NCBI GenBank assembly: GCA_002067325.1
Contig: MVQY01000066.1
Coordinates: forward strand, 1 to 49,552
DNA: 49,552 bases
Origin: Methanobacterium sp. PtaU1.Bin097
Lineage (GTDB): Archaea > Methanobacteriota > Methanobacteria > Methanobacteriales > Methanobacteriaceae
Reading direction: 5' to 3'
Shown here: positions 16,726 to 25,439 of the stretch, one piece after another
Layout: every line of letters starts with the position of its first letter
How positions within the stretch are numbered: the stretch's first letter is position 1
Notes under the pieces: generated by a model
Told to the model about the DNA's origin: nothing
The model's database searches: none
What the model saw: only the letters and a program-made list of their open reading frames with translations
Translations under genes and position numbers: made by a program

Positions 16726-17358
16726 AAACCTAACTCCCATTTGGTATGCCTTCTCCAGATCATAAGGAAATACTTCTTTTCTTCTTTTAGCCTTGTGTTT
16801 TTCATGGAAACGAGTGGCAACTACCTGTGAATAATCCTTGAACTGGTAGGTGTCGAAGCTGAAAAGGGATTCTGAAGAACCAAACAGAGTTTTCAGAGTT
16901 CTTTGGTTGATATCGATATGTCCAGTGTATCCAAATTCTTTTAATTGCTCTTCAGTAATATTCATGGTGTAAATAAAGCCTGTTTTTATCTTTTTAGGGA
17001 AAAGCGTCCGTGTAGGGTTGGTATATGTCAGGTTGGGAAACATCAAGCGCTCCATGAAGGATCTCATTTCACCGGAAACAGTTCCGAAATAGATTGGAGA
17101 GCCAAGAATAATGGCATCTGATTTTATAATCCCTTCAAAGATATCTGTAAGGTCATCCTTCACAGCACACCTACCGTAACTTTCACCACCAATAGTTTTA
17201 CAGGAAAAACAACTGATACATCCCTTATAGTTTAGATCATATAGATGGACCAGTTCAGTTTCAGCTCCCTGTGACTCTGCCCCTTCAAGGGCTTTTTTAA
17301 GCAGGGTTGCAGTGTTCCATTCCTTCCGGGGGCTGCCGTTAAATGCAAACACCTTCAT
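16711..17358 (-). CDS. Iron-sulfur flavoprotein-like NAD(P)H-dependent oxidoreductase
   Basis: The 215-residue flavodoxin-fold protein has the FMN loop FAFNGSPRKEWNTA (residues 4-17) and an Fe-S motif, C47, C50, C53 and C64 (CISCFSC, then ten residues, then C), followed by the SPIYFGTVSGEMRSFMERL segment. This compact cysteine arrangement is that of methanogen iron-sulfur flavoproteins, which shuttle electrons between ferredoxin and small acceptors such as O2 or peroxide. It is last in the leftward TetR operon, only three bases after the SRPBCC gene, so the two are probably co-translated. The substrate is unknown. Confidence 0.85.
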   Translation of the reverse strand: MKVFAFNGSPRKEWNTATLLKKALEGAESQGAETELVHLYDLNYKGCISCFSCKTIGGESYGRCAVKDDLTDIFEGIIKSDAIILGSPIYFGTVSGEMRSFMERLMFPNLTYTNPTRTLFPKKIKTGFIYTMNITEEQLKEFGYTGHIDINQRTLKTLFGSSESLFSFDTYQFKDYSQVVATRFHEKHKAKRRKEVFPYDLEKAYQMGVRFASEK

Positions 17359-17361
17359 TAT

Positions 17362-17808
17362 TTACCTCTCTAAAATTCCTTCATCTTCAGCTTCCCTTTT
17401 TAAAGCCCTATTCATAGCTTCAAACCCAGATTCAGTATCTTTCAACATACTGGAGACCAGTGGGACAAATAGTCCTGTGAACTCTTCTTTCTGGATAAAT
17501 AGAACTTTGTTCTCATCTATTTTCTCGATAATTAAGCTATGTTCACCATCAAATAATTTAGGTATCCATAGAGCTCCTAGCCATCTTAACTCCTCTTTTG
17601 GTTTGTAACTCAATATTTTAGGCTTGAATCTCATCCCATTTGAGTTAGGTGGTTTTATAAAAACTTCGAGCTGTGCGCCTACAATCTGGTGGCCTGAAAT
17701 TTCCTTGATAAATGGGTTCCACTGGGGATAATGATCAAAATCGGTAAGTATCTCCCATACTACACTAGCCGGAGCATTAATCTCAATCTCGGTGTGGATC
17801 TCTTTCAT
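17362..17808 (-). CDS. SRPBCC (START/Bet v 1-like) family protein
   Basis: This 148-residue protein has the N-terminal signature of the polyketide cyclase/SRPBCC superfamily (IEINAPASVVWEILTDFDHYPQWNPFI) and the later beta-strand pattern ending in a long C-terminal helix (MLKDTESGFEAMNRALKREAED). The fold makes a deep hydrophobic cavity that binds lipids, polyketides or aromatic rings. Its position between a GMC oxidoreductase and a flavoprotein, in an operon with an acyl ligase, suggests it carries or modifies a hydrophobic intermediate. That is inference. Confidence 0.85.
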   Translation of the reverse strand: MKEIHTEIEINAPASVVWEILTDFDHYPQWNPFIKEISGHQIVGAQLEVFIKPPNSNGMRFKPKILSYKPKEELRWLGALWIPKLFDGEHSLIIEKIDENKVLFIQKEEFTGLFVPLVSSMLKDTESGFEAMNRALKREAEDEGILER

Positions 17809-17884
17809 GACTTAGATTATGTCTTTCCAGTTAGAAAAATTTTTAGAAAACATCGATGATTCAGTGTATTATCCAATCACTTCG

Positions 17885-19183
17885 TTAATTACAGTTCTCA
17901 ACTTCACTTATCTTCCTGGCCACCCTTAAAGCCAGTGCAGAGGTAAGTAAGATGGTGGGTAAACCCTGTGAACGTGGTGCCAGGGATAAATCCGCAACCC
18001 ATAAACCATCAGGAATCCAGAAAGGCTTCATATCCTTAACATCCTCCTTTTTTAAGGGGACAGTACCGCCAAGATGCCCACCATTATGTACGCCCTCTAC
18101 GAATGGACCGGAAACACCGGCTCCTTCCATAACCTGTTTGGCCTGTTTTATAGCTTCGTCCAGTCGAGATCTATCATGGGATGTGATTGCTTTATCCACT
18201 CTGCCATCGGCATACACGGTTCCCTGCTCTTCATCGGCTAGTTTGACCATAAGCCCCACCCGATCCTTAATAGAAACATTCTTCCAGGGTTCATGCAGGA
18301 AATGGGAGAGAATATCGATGTAAGGGGATAGAATATAATCATCTTCTTTGGTGTACCAGACCATGGGCGGTTCTTTAAGTTGATTTGCACCCTTCGAAAC
18401 ACCTCCCAGGGTAAGGACGATGTCTACCCATAGATGATCCTCTGCAGGTAGTCCGGAGGCCTTTAATATTTGTGGGGTGCCGATACCACCAGCGGCCAGT
18501 ACAACTACGTCAGCTTCATAAAGTTTGGACGCGGAACCTGATCCAACCATGACTCCCCTGGCACGTTCCTTTTCTATGATAACCTTCTTTACTGGTGACC
18601 TGGTTTTAAGGACGGCCCCTTTATTTACAGCATCTTCAACGAACCTGCGGGAATCCCAGCGTGCCCTGGGACTGCATCCCACTTCACAGAGTCCGCAGGA
18701 AATGCATTTAAGGGAATCCACAGATTTAGGGGTTAAATGAGGTTCTAAACCCAGTTCCTGTGCCGATTCGAACATGTTACGGGTCACTGGCCTCCATCTA
18801 TCCTGGGGGAAGGTACTGATTTTAATCAGTTCTTCAAGTTCATCGAACTCCTTGGTCAGGTCCAGGTCGATTTCCTTTAGTCCATGTTCAGCCCTTACCA
18901 TGTTTCCGCAGGACAGAATAGTTGAACCGCCTGTGGCTATCCCTCTAAATAGAATCAAGTCCTTGCTCGAACGCACAGAATCGTATGCTGGTATGACCCG
19001 GGAGAAGTTTTTTTCATTTCTGGTGAGGCCTATCTTCCGGAGGGGCTCAACCAGTGAAATTCGCCGGGTGAATGGCTTAAATTCTCCACCTGCTTCTAAA
19101 ATCAATACTTCAAAACCTTTATTAGCCAGCTCCCGGGCAGCTGTAGCGCCCCCCGCACCGGTACCTACGACTATTGCTTTCAT
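17885..19183 (-). CDS. GMC-family FAD oxidoreductase with ferredoxin-like Cys motif
   Basis: This 432-residue flavoprotein has an N-terminal FAD-binding VVGTGAGGATAARELANKG (residues 5-23) with the adenine-binding acid in LEAGGEF. The C-terminal GMC region has GGHLGGTVPLKKED and LWVADLSLAPRSQGLPT. Around residues 157-168 it carries CISCGLCEVGC, a C-x2-C-x2-C-x3-C pattern resembling a [4Fe-4S] site, unusual for this family. GMC enzymes oxidise alcohols to aldehydes or ketones. In an anaerobe the flavin would have to pass electrons to something other than O2, and the extra Cys motif could be that exit. The start is ATG 19183: the GGAGGAG before it is the ribosome site and would otherwise be coding from 19198. 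Confidence 0.87.
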   Translation of the reverse strand: MKAIVVGTGAGGATAARELANKGFEVLILEAGGEFKPFTRRISLVEPLRKIGLTRNEKNFSRVIPAYDSVRSSKDLILFRGIATGGSTILSCGNMVRAEHGLKEIDLDLTKEFDELEELIKISTFPQDRWRPVTRNMFESAQELGLEPHLTPKSVDSLKCISCGLCEVGCSPRARWDSRRFVEDAVNKGAVLKTRSPVKKVIIEKERARGVMVGSGSASKLYEADVVVLAAGGIGTPQILKASGLPAEDHLWVDIVLTLGGVSKGANQLKEPPMVWYTKEDDYILSPYIDILSHFLHEPWKNVSIKDRVGLMVKLADEEQGTVYADGRVDKAITSHDRSRLDEAIKQAKQVMEGAGVSGPFVEGVHNGGHLGGTVPLKKEDVKDMKPFWIPDGLWVADLSLAPRSQGLPTILLTSALALRVARKISEVENCN

Positions 19184-19215
19184 CATCAACTCCTCCATCT
19201 AATATCGAGTAATAT

Positions 19216-19818
19216 TTAAATCTCATGACTTATACAGGCCACACATTTGGGATGACCTTCAGTTATCCTTAAAGTAAAATTCATGTGGATATCCTCGTTA
19301 AGTCCCTGAACCACCCCTTCATCAGCGGCGCTGAGTATGTTACAGGTTTTAGCGGTGTAGTAATTGGATAGAGAACATTTATTTACTACCATGGTAATTC
19401 GGTCTCCGGACTCCTCTATCTCAAACTCTATGCCCAGGACCCGGTATAGTATCCGTGCCGCTCTTATAAGATCCTGAAGACTGCCTCCCACTCCCAGGCG
19501 CTCTTTTGCTTCCCGGCCCAGCTTCAAACCGGCCTTAAAAAGAGCTTTTCTACCCACTCTCAGGGCAGTATCGTATCCTAATGAGTCGATCAGAGCTTCA
19601 ACACGCACGTTATGGGTGGTGGCCATTATTTCCCTGCGCTGTTCTAAGTTTCCTTTCATTTCCAACTCTTTTTCGGTTATCTCCTTGTATTTTAGAGGGG
19701 CGTATTCTTCAAGGAGCAGGTCAAGGCATTCAATCGTGACCTCAGCCACCCGGTCTAATTCAGGGATTAAAAGGGTTTGCGGCGTCCAGCAGGATGCAAT
19801 TCTTAATTTGAGGCTCAT
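19216..19818 (-). CDS. Cys-rich protein with ATC-hydrolase-like C-terminus, function unknown
   Basis: This 200-residue protein has a helical N-terminal half and a C-terminal part with NKCSLSNYYTAKTCNILSAADEG followed by LRITEGHPKCVACI. Its ending (G-L-N, F-T-x-R, G-x3-C) resembles that of the ATC-hydrolase-like proteins at 1062-1551 and 1612-2643, so I place it tentatively in the same group. Several conserved-looking cysteines (C-x10-C, C-x2-C) could bind a metal or cluster. It lies between the reductase/ligase fusion (66 bases) and the GMC oxidoreductase, so it probably belongs to the same pathway. Confident as a gene; function not known. Confidence 0.7.
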   Translation of the reverse strand: MSLKLRIASCWTPQTLLIPELDRVAEVTIECLDLLLEEYAPLKYKEITEKELEMKGNLEQRREIMATTHNVRVEALIDSLGYDTALRVGRKALFKAGLKLGREAKERLGVGGSLQDLIRAARILYRVLGIEFEIEESGDRITMVVNKCSLSNYYTAKTCNILSAADEGVVQGLNEDIHMNFTLRITEGHPKCVACISHEI

Positions 19819-19884
19819 AGTAAATTCACTCTTTAGATCTCATATATAATCCACTAGTTTTTAAACATCAATAGTATCGTTCAC

Positions 19885-22674
19885 CTAAAATTCCAGGTTT
19901 TCTAGATGTAAAACAAATTCTGGACATTTAACATCTTCATATATACATTTAACTACATCTTCGAAACGTCTGATGATTTTTCTCCTTTTCAACTTCAAGT
20001 TGGCCGTTAATTCACCGTTTTCGATGGATAAATCATTTTTAAGCGCCACCCATCTTTTTATTTCTTCAGGCCGGGAAACTCTGGAATTAATATCTTTTAT
20101 TGAACTATTAACGGAATCTACTGGGATAGATGCATCATCGAACCATAACAGGGAACTGCAGTATGGTTTCCCTTCCCCTATCAACATCACTTCTGCTACA
20201 CCAGGTATATCTTTAAGCAGGGACTCTATCTTTAAAGGGCTAATGGTTTTTCCATAGGAATTCACCAGCACCTCTTTCTTACGTCCGGTGATAACCAGAC
20301 TACCTTCGGGAGTTAAATAGCCAAAATCGCCGGTTAAAAGCCATCCATCTTCAAAACCAGAATCAGCATCATCATCAAGGTAACCAGTCATGACCTGAGG
20401 TCCTTTAACCCTAACTTCACCGTCTGGAGAGATACTTACTTCTGTTTGTGGAAGTGGTTCGCCTGCAGTACTTATCCTGTTTGCCCCTAATCGATTTATG
20501 GTAATCAGGGGCGCTTCGGTTAAGCCGTATGCATTGTAAATTTCTATTCCCAGCTCATGGTAAGATAAGAGCAGATCTTCACTGACCGGAGCAGAACCAA
20601 CTATAAGCTGGGCACAACGGTCAAGACCGGCCTTTTTAATGACGCCTCTTCTGATAAATCCCTTCATAATCCTCTTTATAAAGCTTTCCCGGGATTTAAG
20701 GTACATTCCACCCAGCCAATTTTCAGTAAGGCCGGACCACACTTTTTCATAAAAACGGGGAACAGAGAAGAATATGTTTGGCCGAACAGAAGGAAGAGCA
20801 TGGGGAAGGTCCTGGAAATCCTCCAGGAAATAGATATTTAAAGGTGCCGGAGCGTAGTACGGTCCGTAAAGTCCCATAATCCCCTCAACCACATGGTTCA
20901 TTGGTAGAAATGATAGGTATGAGACGTCTTCATTCCGGTTTTTCCATGGGGGCATGGATGCAATATATTCTGCCATCCATCTTAAATTTCTGTGGGTGAA
21001 TACAGCCCCCCGTGGTTTACCGGTGGTTCCCGAAGTGTAACGTATGGTGGCTACGTCATCTAAATCAACTAGAGATAAAGGAATCTCATCACCCGATTTT
21101 TCTGTGAGATTCAGGAATTCATCCCAACCCCTCATATTTGAGGGGTTATCTGATCCCCGGGTGAAGGAAATCAAGTCAACATCAGTTTCACAGTCTTTTA
21201 ATCTATCCAATATGCCAGGCACACCAACAAATAGTATAGAAGCTTTAGAATCCTTTAAGATGTCTTTTATTTCCTCTATAGAACTGGTATAATAGAGTGG
21301 AACACTAACAGCTCCCACCAATCCTATGGCAACATCCAGGACAAGGTAACGGGTGCTGTTGAAACCTACCAGGGCTACCCTATCACCCTTTTTGATGCCG
21401 AGTTCACCAAGGGATCGGGCAGCGTCCAGCATATCCTGGCGGATATGGGATGTTAACCTGGCCTCAGTCCGTCCTTCAACTATATCATAGTAATGCACCG
21501 GCCGGCTGCGGCTTTTAAGACGGAAAAGTATTTGTTCATGCACCGTCCTTTCTGACCTATGGAAGAATCCCATATACACTGCAAACTGTAGGAGGTTGGG
21601 CAGATAGTCCTTCCAGTTTAACTTAAATTTACCCACCAGTTTTTCGGTGTTCTTGATGGAGAATTCCCTTTCTTCATTGAAGTAAGGTGAAAGAGCGCTG
21701 ATAGTCTCCAGTGTTCTCTTTCTTTGGGGGCTTCTAATTAACTGTGAGGAAGAAAATCTCTCTATAAACGTGGCAAGTTTAGGGACAAAAATCGGTCGAG
21801 GTAAGTTGTAGTTCAGATTTTCCTGGGCCCAGACCTTTAAGAATTTTATTAACTCCTTCACGGTGGGTAGTAACTCTTGGGGAGCGGTTAAGTGGAAGGT
21901 TAAACCTTCAGCTTCTGGATCAAAAGTTAAACTGGTAACAGCATCAGCCACATAATCAACCGGTATTAAATTAATCTTTTCTGAAGGTTTAATGGGTATA
22001 AGTCTTTGTTTTCCACTTAAATATAATCTTAAAGGCACATATATGGTGTTGAAAGTTTTTATGTATCCTGTTTTCGAATCACCCACCAGCATGCCCGGTC
22101 TAAAAATAGATACCGGTAGATGGGAATTTTTTACCTCTAATTCACTTTCATATTTGCTTTTTTCATAGTTACTTAAAAAACCGGCTTCACCAGTTAAAGA
22201 TTCTTCCTTTATAAGGCCTTTTCTCCCACCAGCAACGTATGCTGTTGATATATGGGAAAAACGTTCCAGTCCATGATTTTCATCTATTTCCCGTCCTAAT
22301 TTAAGGATATTAATGGTACCTTCCCAGTTGGTTTTCCTCAACTCTTCGAGGGGTGCATTTAGACGTAAATCCGCAGCCGTATGAATTACATGGGTTACTG
22401 AGTGCACCAGTTTTTCATATTCTTCATTTTTGAGATCGAGCTGTTTTTTGGTGATATCTCCTTTAACCAGATATATTCTCTTATCAATAGCTCTGATTAG
22501 ATCGGGGAACTCCCACCAGGTCCTTTTAAGATACTGTAAGGCTGTTTCCTTATCATTTCCCCTTACCAGTACCAGTATCTCATGTTGAGTCTCTTTTAAT
22601 AGCCTTAGGGTTATCTGAGTTCCCAGAAATCCAGTGGCACCCGTAATCAACACACGTTTACTTTCAGAAGTCAT
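19885..22674 (-). CDS. Fused NAD(P)-dependent reductase (SDR, NAD-binding-4) and acyl-AMP ligase
   Basis: This 929-residue two-domain enzyme has an extended SDR/male-sterility reductase domain at residues about 1-370: nucleotide loop TGATGFLG with G12, G15 and G18, and NYEKSKYESE resembling the YxxxK active site. Residues about 385-929 are an AMP-forming long-chain acyl-CoA synthetase: RYTSGTTGKPRGAVFTHRNL near 543-562, LTGDFGYL and GRKKEVLVNSYGKTISP motifs, and the C-terminal catalytic lysine region NLKLKRRKI. Bacterial carboxylic acid reductases have the ligase first, a carrier domain, then the reductase; here the order is reversed and no carrier domain is seen. Likely chemistry is activation of a carboxylic acid and reduction or epimerase-type conversion of a related substrate. 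Methanogen membranes are ether lipids, so the acid is unknown. It overlaps the pyruvyl transferase by 11 bases. Confidence 0.88.
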   Translation of the reverse strand: MTSESKRVLITGATGFLGTQITLRLLKETQHEILVLVRGNDKETALQYLKRTWWEFPDLIRAIDKRIYLVKGDITKKQLDLKNEEYEKLVHSVTHVIHTAADLRLNAPLEELRKTNWEGTINILKLGREIDENHGLERFSHISTAYVAGGRKGLIKEESLTGEAGFLSNYEKSKYESELEVKNSHLPVSIFRPGMLVGDSKTGYIKTFNTIYVPLRLYLSGKQRLIPIKPSEKINLIPVDYVADAVTSLTFDPEAEGLTFHLTAPQELLPTVKELIKFLKVWAQENLNYNLPRPIFVPKLATFIERFSSSQLIRSPQRKRTLETISALSPYFNEEREFSIKNTEKLVGKFKLNWKDYLPNLLQFAVYMGFFHRSERTVHEQILFRLKSRSRPVHYYDIVEGRTEARLTSHIRQDMLDAARSLGELGIKKGDRVALVGFNSTRYLVLDVAIGLVGAVSVPLYYTSSIEEIKDILKDSKASILFVGVPGILDRLKDCETDVDLISFTRGSDNPSNMRGWDEFLNLTEKSGDEIPLSLVDLDDVATIRYTSGTTGKPRGAVFTHRNLRWMAEYIASMPPWKNRNEDVSYLSFLPMNHVVEGIMGLYGPYYAPAPLNIYFLEDFQDLPHALPSVRPNIFFSVPRFYEKVWSGLTENWLGGMYLKSRESFIKRIMKGFIRRGVIKKAGLDRCAQLIVGSAPVSEDLLLSYHELGIEIYNAYGLTEAPLITINRLGANRISTAGEPLPQTEVSISPDGEVRVKGPQVMTGYLDDDADSGFEDGWLLTGDFGYLTPEGSLVITGRKKEVLVNSYGKTISPLKIESLLKDIPGVAEVMLIGEGKPYCSSLLWFDDASIPVDSVNSSIKDINSRVSRPEEIKRWVALKNDLSIENGELTANLKLKRRKIIRRFEDVVKCIYEDVKCPEFVLHLENLEF

Positions 22675-23908
22675 ATTTGTCCGTAAATCCTATTTCTTTT
22701 AGAAATGTTTTCAACAGTTCTGGATTCATGGAAGATCTGGTTAGATGTTCCTGGAATCCTTTTTTCAAAGTTTCTTTTTGTTTGTCAGGATTTCTTACTA
22801 AATCATCTACCTTCTGCTGGATGGATTCCCATATATTCGGGGAACAGCTGTCAAGTAAATAATCCTTGTGAATCCCCAGTTCCTGGTAGAATCCTTTAAG
22901 CCTGGTGTCATGACCTACAGCAATCTGGGGAACCGCTGCTTCGAGTACTAACACTCCGGCATGGTAACGGGAGGTGACCAGTAAATTGAGGCTGCGTAGG
23001 ATATGGGTCATCTGGGAAGCGTTATATTCGCTGGATGAAAAGATGCGTGCATCTTCCGAGTTTTCCATTTTATCAAGGATGTCCCGGGCCAGTGGCTCGT
23101 CCACTTCCTCCATACAGATTAAGGCTACTTTATGGCCGTGTTCTTCTATTATTTGATCTGCCTGTCTAGCCCATTCACGTGCCAGCTCATCGCTCTTCTT
23201 TTTCCTTGCCTTGGAACGGGAGAAATAGTATGGCCAACGGTACAGGTTCTCTTTTTTACCCCAGGGACGGATCACCACAGGCCACAGGTTAAAATCAACC
23301 ACCGCCAGCCCCGCTAACTTTTCTCCAGCTTCAGGCCAGGTTTCCTGTAGTATATTTTCGTCTTCTTCATTGGGGATAAATTTGAAGGCACAATCAGCAG
23401 TTACTTTAATGGGGGCTGTTACGCCAATTTCTTTTAGTTCAAGGGCAGCTCTATTTGTCCGAGTGATTATCAGATGGGTTTTACTGGCCTCCCTTTTCAC
23501 CAGGTACCGGTTAAAGGAGGAAAGATTCCCTGAATCTACAGCGTAAGCTACGCAGGGTATTCCTTCATTATATGCGCATCTGGTTGCATATAAAAATGCC
23601 CAGAGCAACGCCGAAGTCCAGGTGTCCATGTAACAGCTTCCTTCTGCCAGTAAAACAAGATCAGATTCCTTCACCAGTTTCCTAATTCCCCCGAAGAAGA
23701 TGGGAGATAGGGGTTCGATGTGAACGTCTGGTTCCTCTTTAAGGTATCTTCGTAGATTTTTCTCGTTGAGGGTGGGTACGGAGATATGGGCTTTTCCCTT
23801 GAAAATGTCCCTTAACTCTTCTATGATTACCAGTAACCGTGCTTCTGATCCGGTGTTGTTTGCTCCGTTGTAACCGACTAGCAGCACTTTAATTTGCTTT
23901 TCTGTCAT
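22664..23908 (-). CDS. Polysaccharide pyruvyl transferase family protein (CsaB-like)
   Basis: This 414-residue protein has a glycosyltransferase-B-like layout. The N-terminal VGYNGANNTGSEARL is the family's phosphoenolpyruvate-side start; the C-terminal RYHAGVLVLEAAVPQIAVGHDTRLKGF is the hallmark of PF04230. Relatives add a ketal pyruvate from phosphoenolpyruvate to a surface glycan or glycolipid sugar. It is encoded 29 bases after the flavoprotein gene and overlaps the reductase/ligase fusion, so it is part of the same leftward operon. This is the only clear envelope-type enzyme in the operon, suggesting the product is a cell-surface lipid or glycan. Confidence 0.85.
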   Translation of the reverse strand: MTEKQIKVLLVGYNGANNTGSEARLLVIIEELRDIFKGKAHISVPTLNEKNLRRYLKEEPDVHIEPLSPIFFGGIRKLVKESDLVLLAEGSCYMDTWTSALLWAFLYATRCAYNEGIPCVAYAVDSGNLSSFNRYLVKREASKTHLIITRTNRAALELKEIGVTAPIKVTADCAFKFIPNEEDENILQETWPEAGEKLAGLAVVDFNLWPVVIRPWGKKENLYRWPYYFSRSKARKKKSDELAREWARQADQIIEEHGHKVALICMEEVDEPLARDILDKMENSEDARIFSSSEYNASQMTHILRSLNLLVTSRYHAGVLVLEAAVPQIAVGHDTRLKGFYQELGIHKDYLLDSCSPNIWESIQQKVDDLVRNPDKQKETLKKGFQEHLTRSSMNPELLKTFLKEIGFTDKYDF

Positions 23909-23937
23909 AAAAATCTGGAGATTTAATTTGATTAATA

Positions 23938-24756
23938 TTATTCATGTTCAGTGAAATAGTTATCCCTTTTTGTGTCCCCAGGACCCAGATCGCTCATCAT
24001 GAAAAATACTACTTTAAGCGTCAATCCAGTGGCAATCCTGGTGAAGATTCCAATTTTTGCCGGGTAATAATATTCCTTACCTTTATTGAACTTGTAATCG
24101 GCGGGCATGTAATCCTTAACATTTTCTGACACTGTTTTGAAAATTCTAAATCCCACATAATCTCCGAAACTGACTCCCTTTTCATCTGATTTCAGGGAGT
24201 TATCGAATTTAGTGACTGCCTTTTCCAGCGTGTTAGAATTTTTATTCTTTAAAACATCGGTAGGTGGCCAGGGAGCAGTTACCAGACCGCATTGGCTGGT
24301 TACATCGTAACCCCATGAGTCAACCACCATCTTCATGTATTTGAGTGTTTCTTTAATCCCCATACCTCCAGTTGTGGTGAGTACCAGGGCTTTCTTACCG
24401 TGGTATTCAGGGCGGTGGCAGAGATAGGCTAACCTGTCTATGAAGTTCTTCAACAGGGCAGATACATGCATAACATATACAGGGGATACCAGAACCAGTC
24501 CATCTGCTTCTCTCATCTTCTCCTGTACCATTTCCCGGCCGTCTTTCAGTGGACAGTATTCAATTCCTTTGGATAAACAGTTAAAACAGCCTTTACATGC
24601 TTCAAGGTTGATATCTTTAAGGAATAGATATTCAAACTCGTAGTCTACCTTAACTTTCATCATCTCTTCCAGTTTCTTGGCCGCCTGGTAACTATTGCCC
24701 TTCTTTCTGGGGCTTCCGATTATGGTTAAAATTTTAGTTTTACTGGTCATTTCCAT
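23938..24756 (-). CDS. Iron-sulfur flavoprotein-like NAD(P)H oxidoreductase
   Basis: This flavodoxin-fold protein of about 272 residues has the FMN loop IIGSPRKKGNSYQA and an Fe-S type motif CKGCFNCLSKGIEYC (C-x2-C-x2-C-x7-C), then SPVYVMHVSALLKNFIDRL. It differs from the related protein at 16711 in a C-terminal extension that ends in a hydrophobic helix (GLTLKVVFFMMSDLG), so it may be membrane-attached. The start could be GTG 24759, ATG 24756 or ATG 24750; AGTGAT directly upstream favours one of the ATGs. It lies about a dozen bases after the TetR gene, so is the first enzyme of that regulator's operon. Confidence 0.83.
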   Translation of the reverse strand: MEMTSKTKILTIIGSPRKKGNSYQAAKKLEEMMKVKVDYEFEYLFLKDINLEACKGCFNCLSKGIEYCPLKDGREMVQEKMREADGLVLVSPVYVMHVSALLKNFIDRLAYLCHRPEYHGKKALVLTTTGGMGIKETLKYMKMVVDSWGYDVTSQCGLVTAPWPPTDVLKNKNSNTLEKAVTKFDNSLKSDEKGVSFGDYVGFRIFKTVSENVKDYMPADYKFNKGKEYYYPAKIGIFTRIATGLTLKVVFFMMSDLGPGDTKRDNYFTEHE

Positions 24757-24768
24757 CACTTTAAAACT

Positions 24769-25416
24769 TCAATGGATTTTTATAGAATCTAAAATGAATT
24801 CCGCGTGGTCTGCCATTCTATCCCAGGCCACTTCCATGAAGGTTTGCATGGATTCGTTGTAATTTAAGACGAAGTATTCAAAATATAGATATAGTGCAAA
24901 TGAGAAATACTCATAGGCCAGTACTTTAGGATCCACCTCTTTGATAACCTTTTTTTCCATCATTTTGGTGAAAATCTTCTCCCAACCATTGATTGGAGCT
25001 TCCAACAGTTCTTTTTTGAAAAATTCCCTTATCTTTTCGTTGTGGTAGAGTTCTATAGATATGAGCCTCCATATCTTCTGTGTGTTAGGGGTGTTCATCC
25101 CTTCAATGAAATCTCGGGCACCCACTTCAAAAAATAATTCGGGTGTTTCCATTAACTTATCCATTTCTTCTTCTGGAGGCCCGCTTTGTAGTTCAGACAT
25201 AAAATACTCCATTATGGCATCTAAAATGGCTTCTTTACTTTTATAGTGATTGTATATGGAACTCTCCCTTATCCCCACTTCCCTGGCAATTTCACGCACT
25301 GAAACTGCGTCGAAACCTTTCTGTGAGAAAAGGTCCAGGGATACATCGAATATTTTCTCTTTAGTGGTTTTCTCTGGGTTATTTCCAGTTTTCGAACTTG
25401 AGTTTTTATTCGTCAT
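24769..25416 (-). CDS. TetR/AcrR-family transcriptional regulator
   Basis: The 215-residue protein starts with a short polar tail and then a TetR DNA-binding head (residues about 20-65; VREIAREVGIRESSIYNHYKSKEAILDAI). A C-terminal helical ligand domain rich in aromatic residues (YFSFALYLYFEYFVLNY) suggests a hydrophobic effector. It is first gene of the leftward operon, and its promoter contains two inverted repeats flanking the TATA box. Autoregulation and control of the seven downstream genes is inferred from that layout. It is not closely similar to the paired TetR proteins at 1612-3392. Confidence 0.9.
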   Translation of the reverse strand: MTNKNSSSKTGNNPEKTTKEKIFDVSLDLFSQKGFDAVSVREIAREVGIRESSIYNHYKSKEAILDAIMEYFMSELQSGPPEEEMDKLMETPELFFEVGARDFIEGMNTPNTQKIWRLISIELYHNEKIREFFKKELLEAPINGWEKIFTKMMEKKVIKEVDPKVLAYEYFSFALYLYFEYFVLNYNESMQTFMEVAWDRMADHAEFILDSIKIH

Positions 25417-25439
25417 GTTTTACAATTCCAACTTTTATT

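Noticed and set aside
18774..19202. 142-codon plus-strand frame opposite the GMC gene
   Set aside because: Serine/arginine-rich shadow of the GMC coding region with no family likeness.
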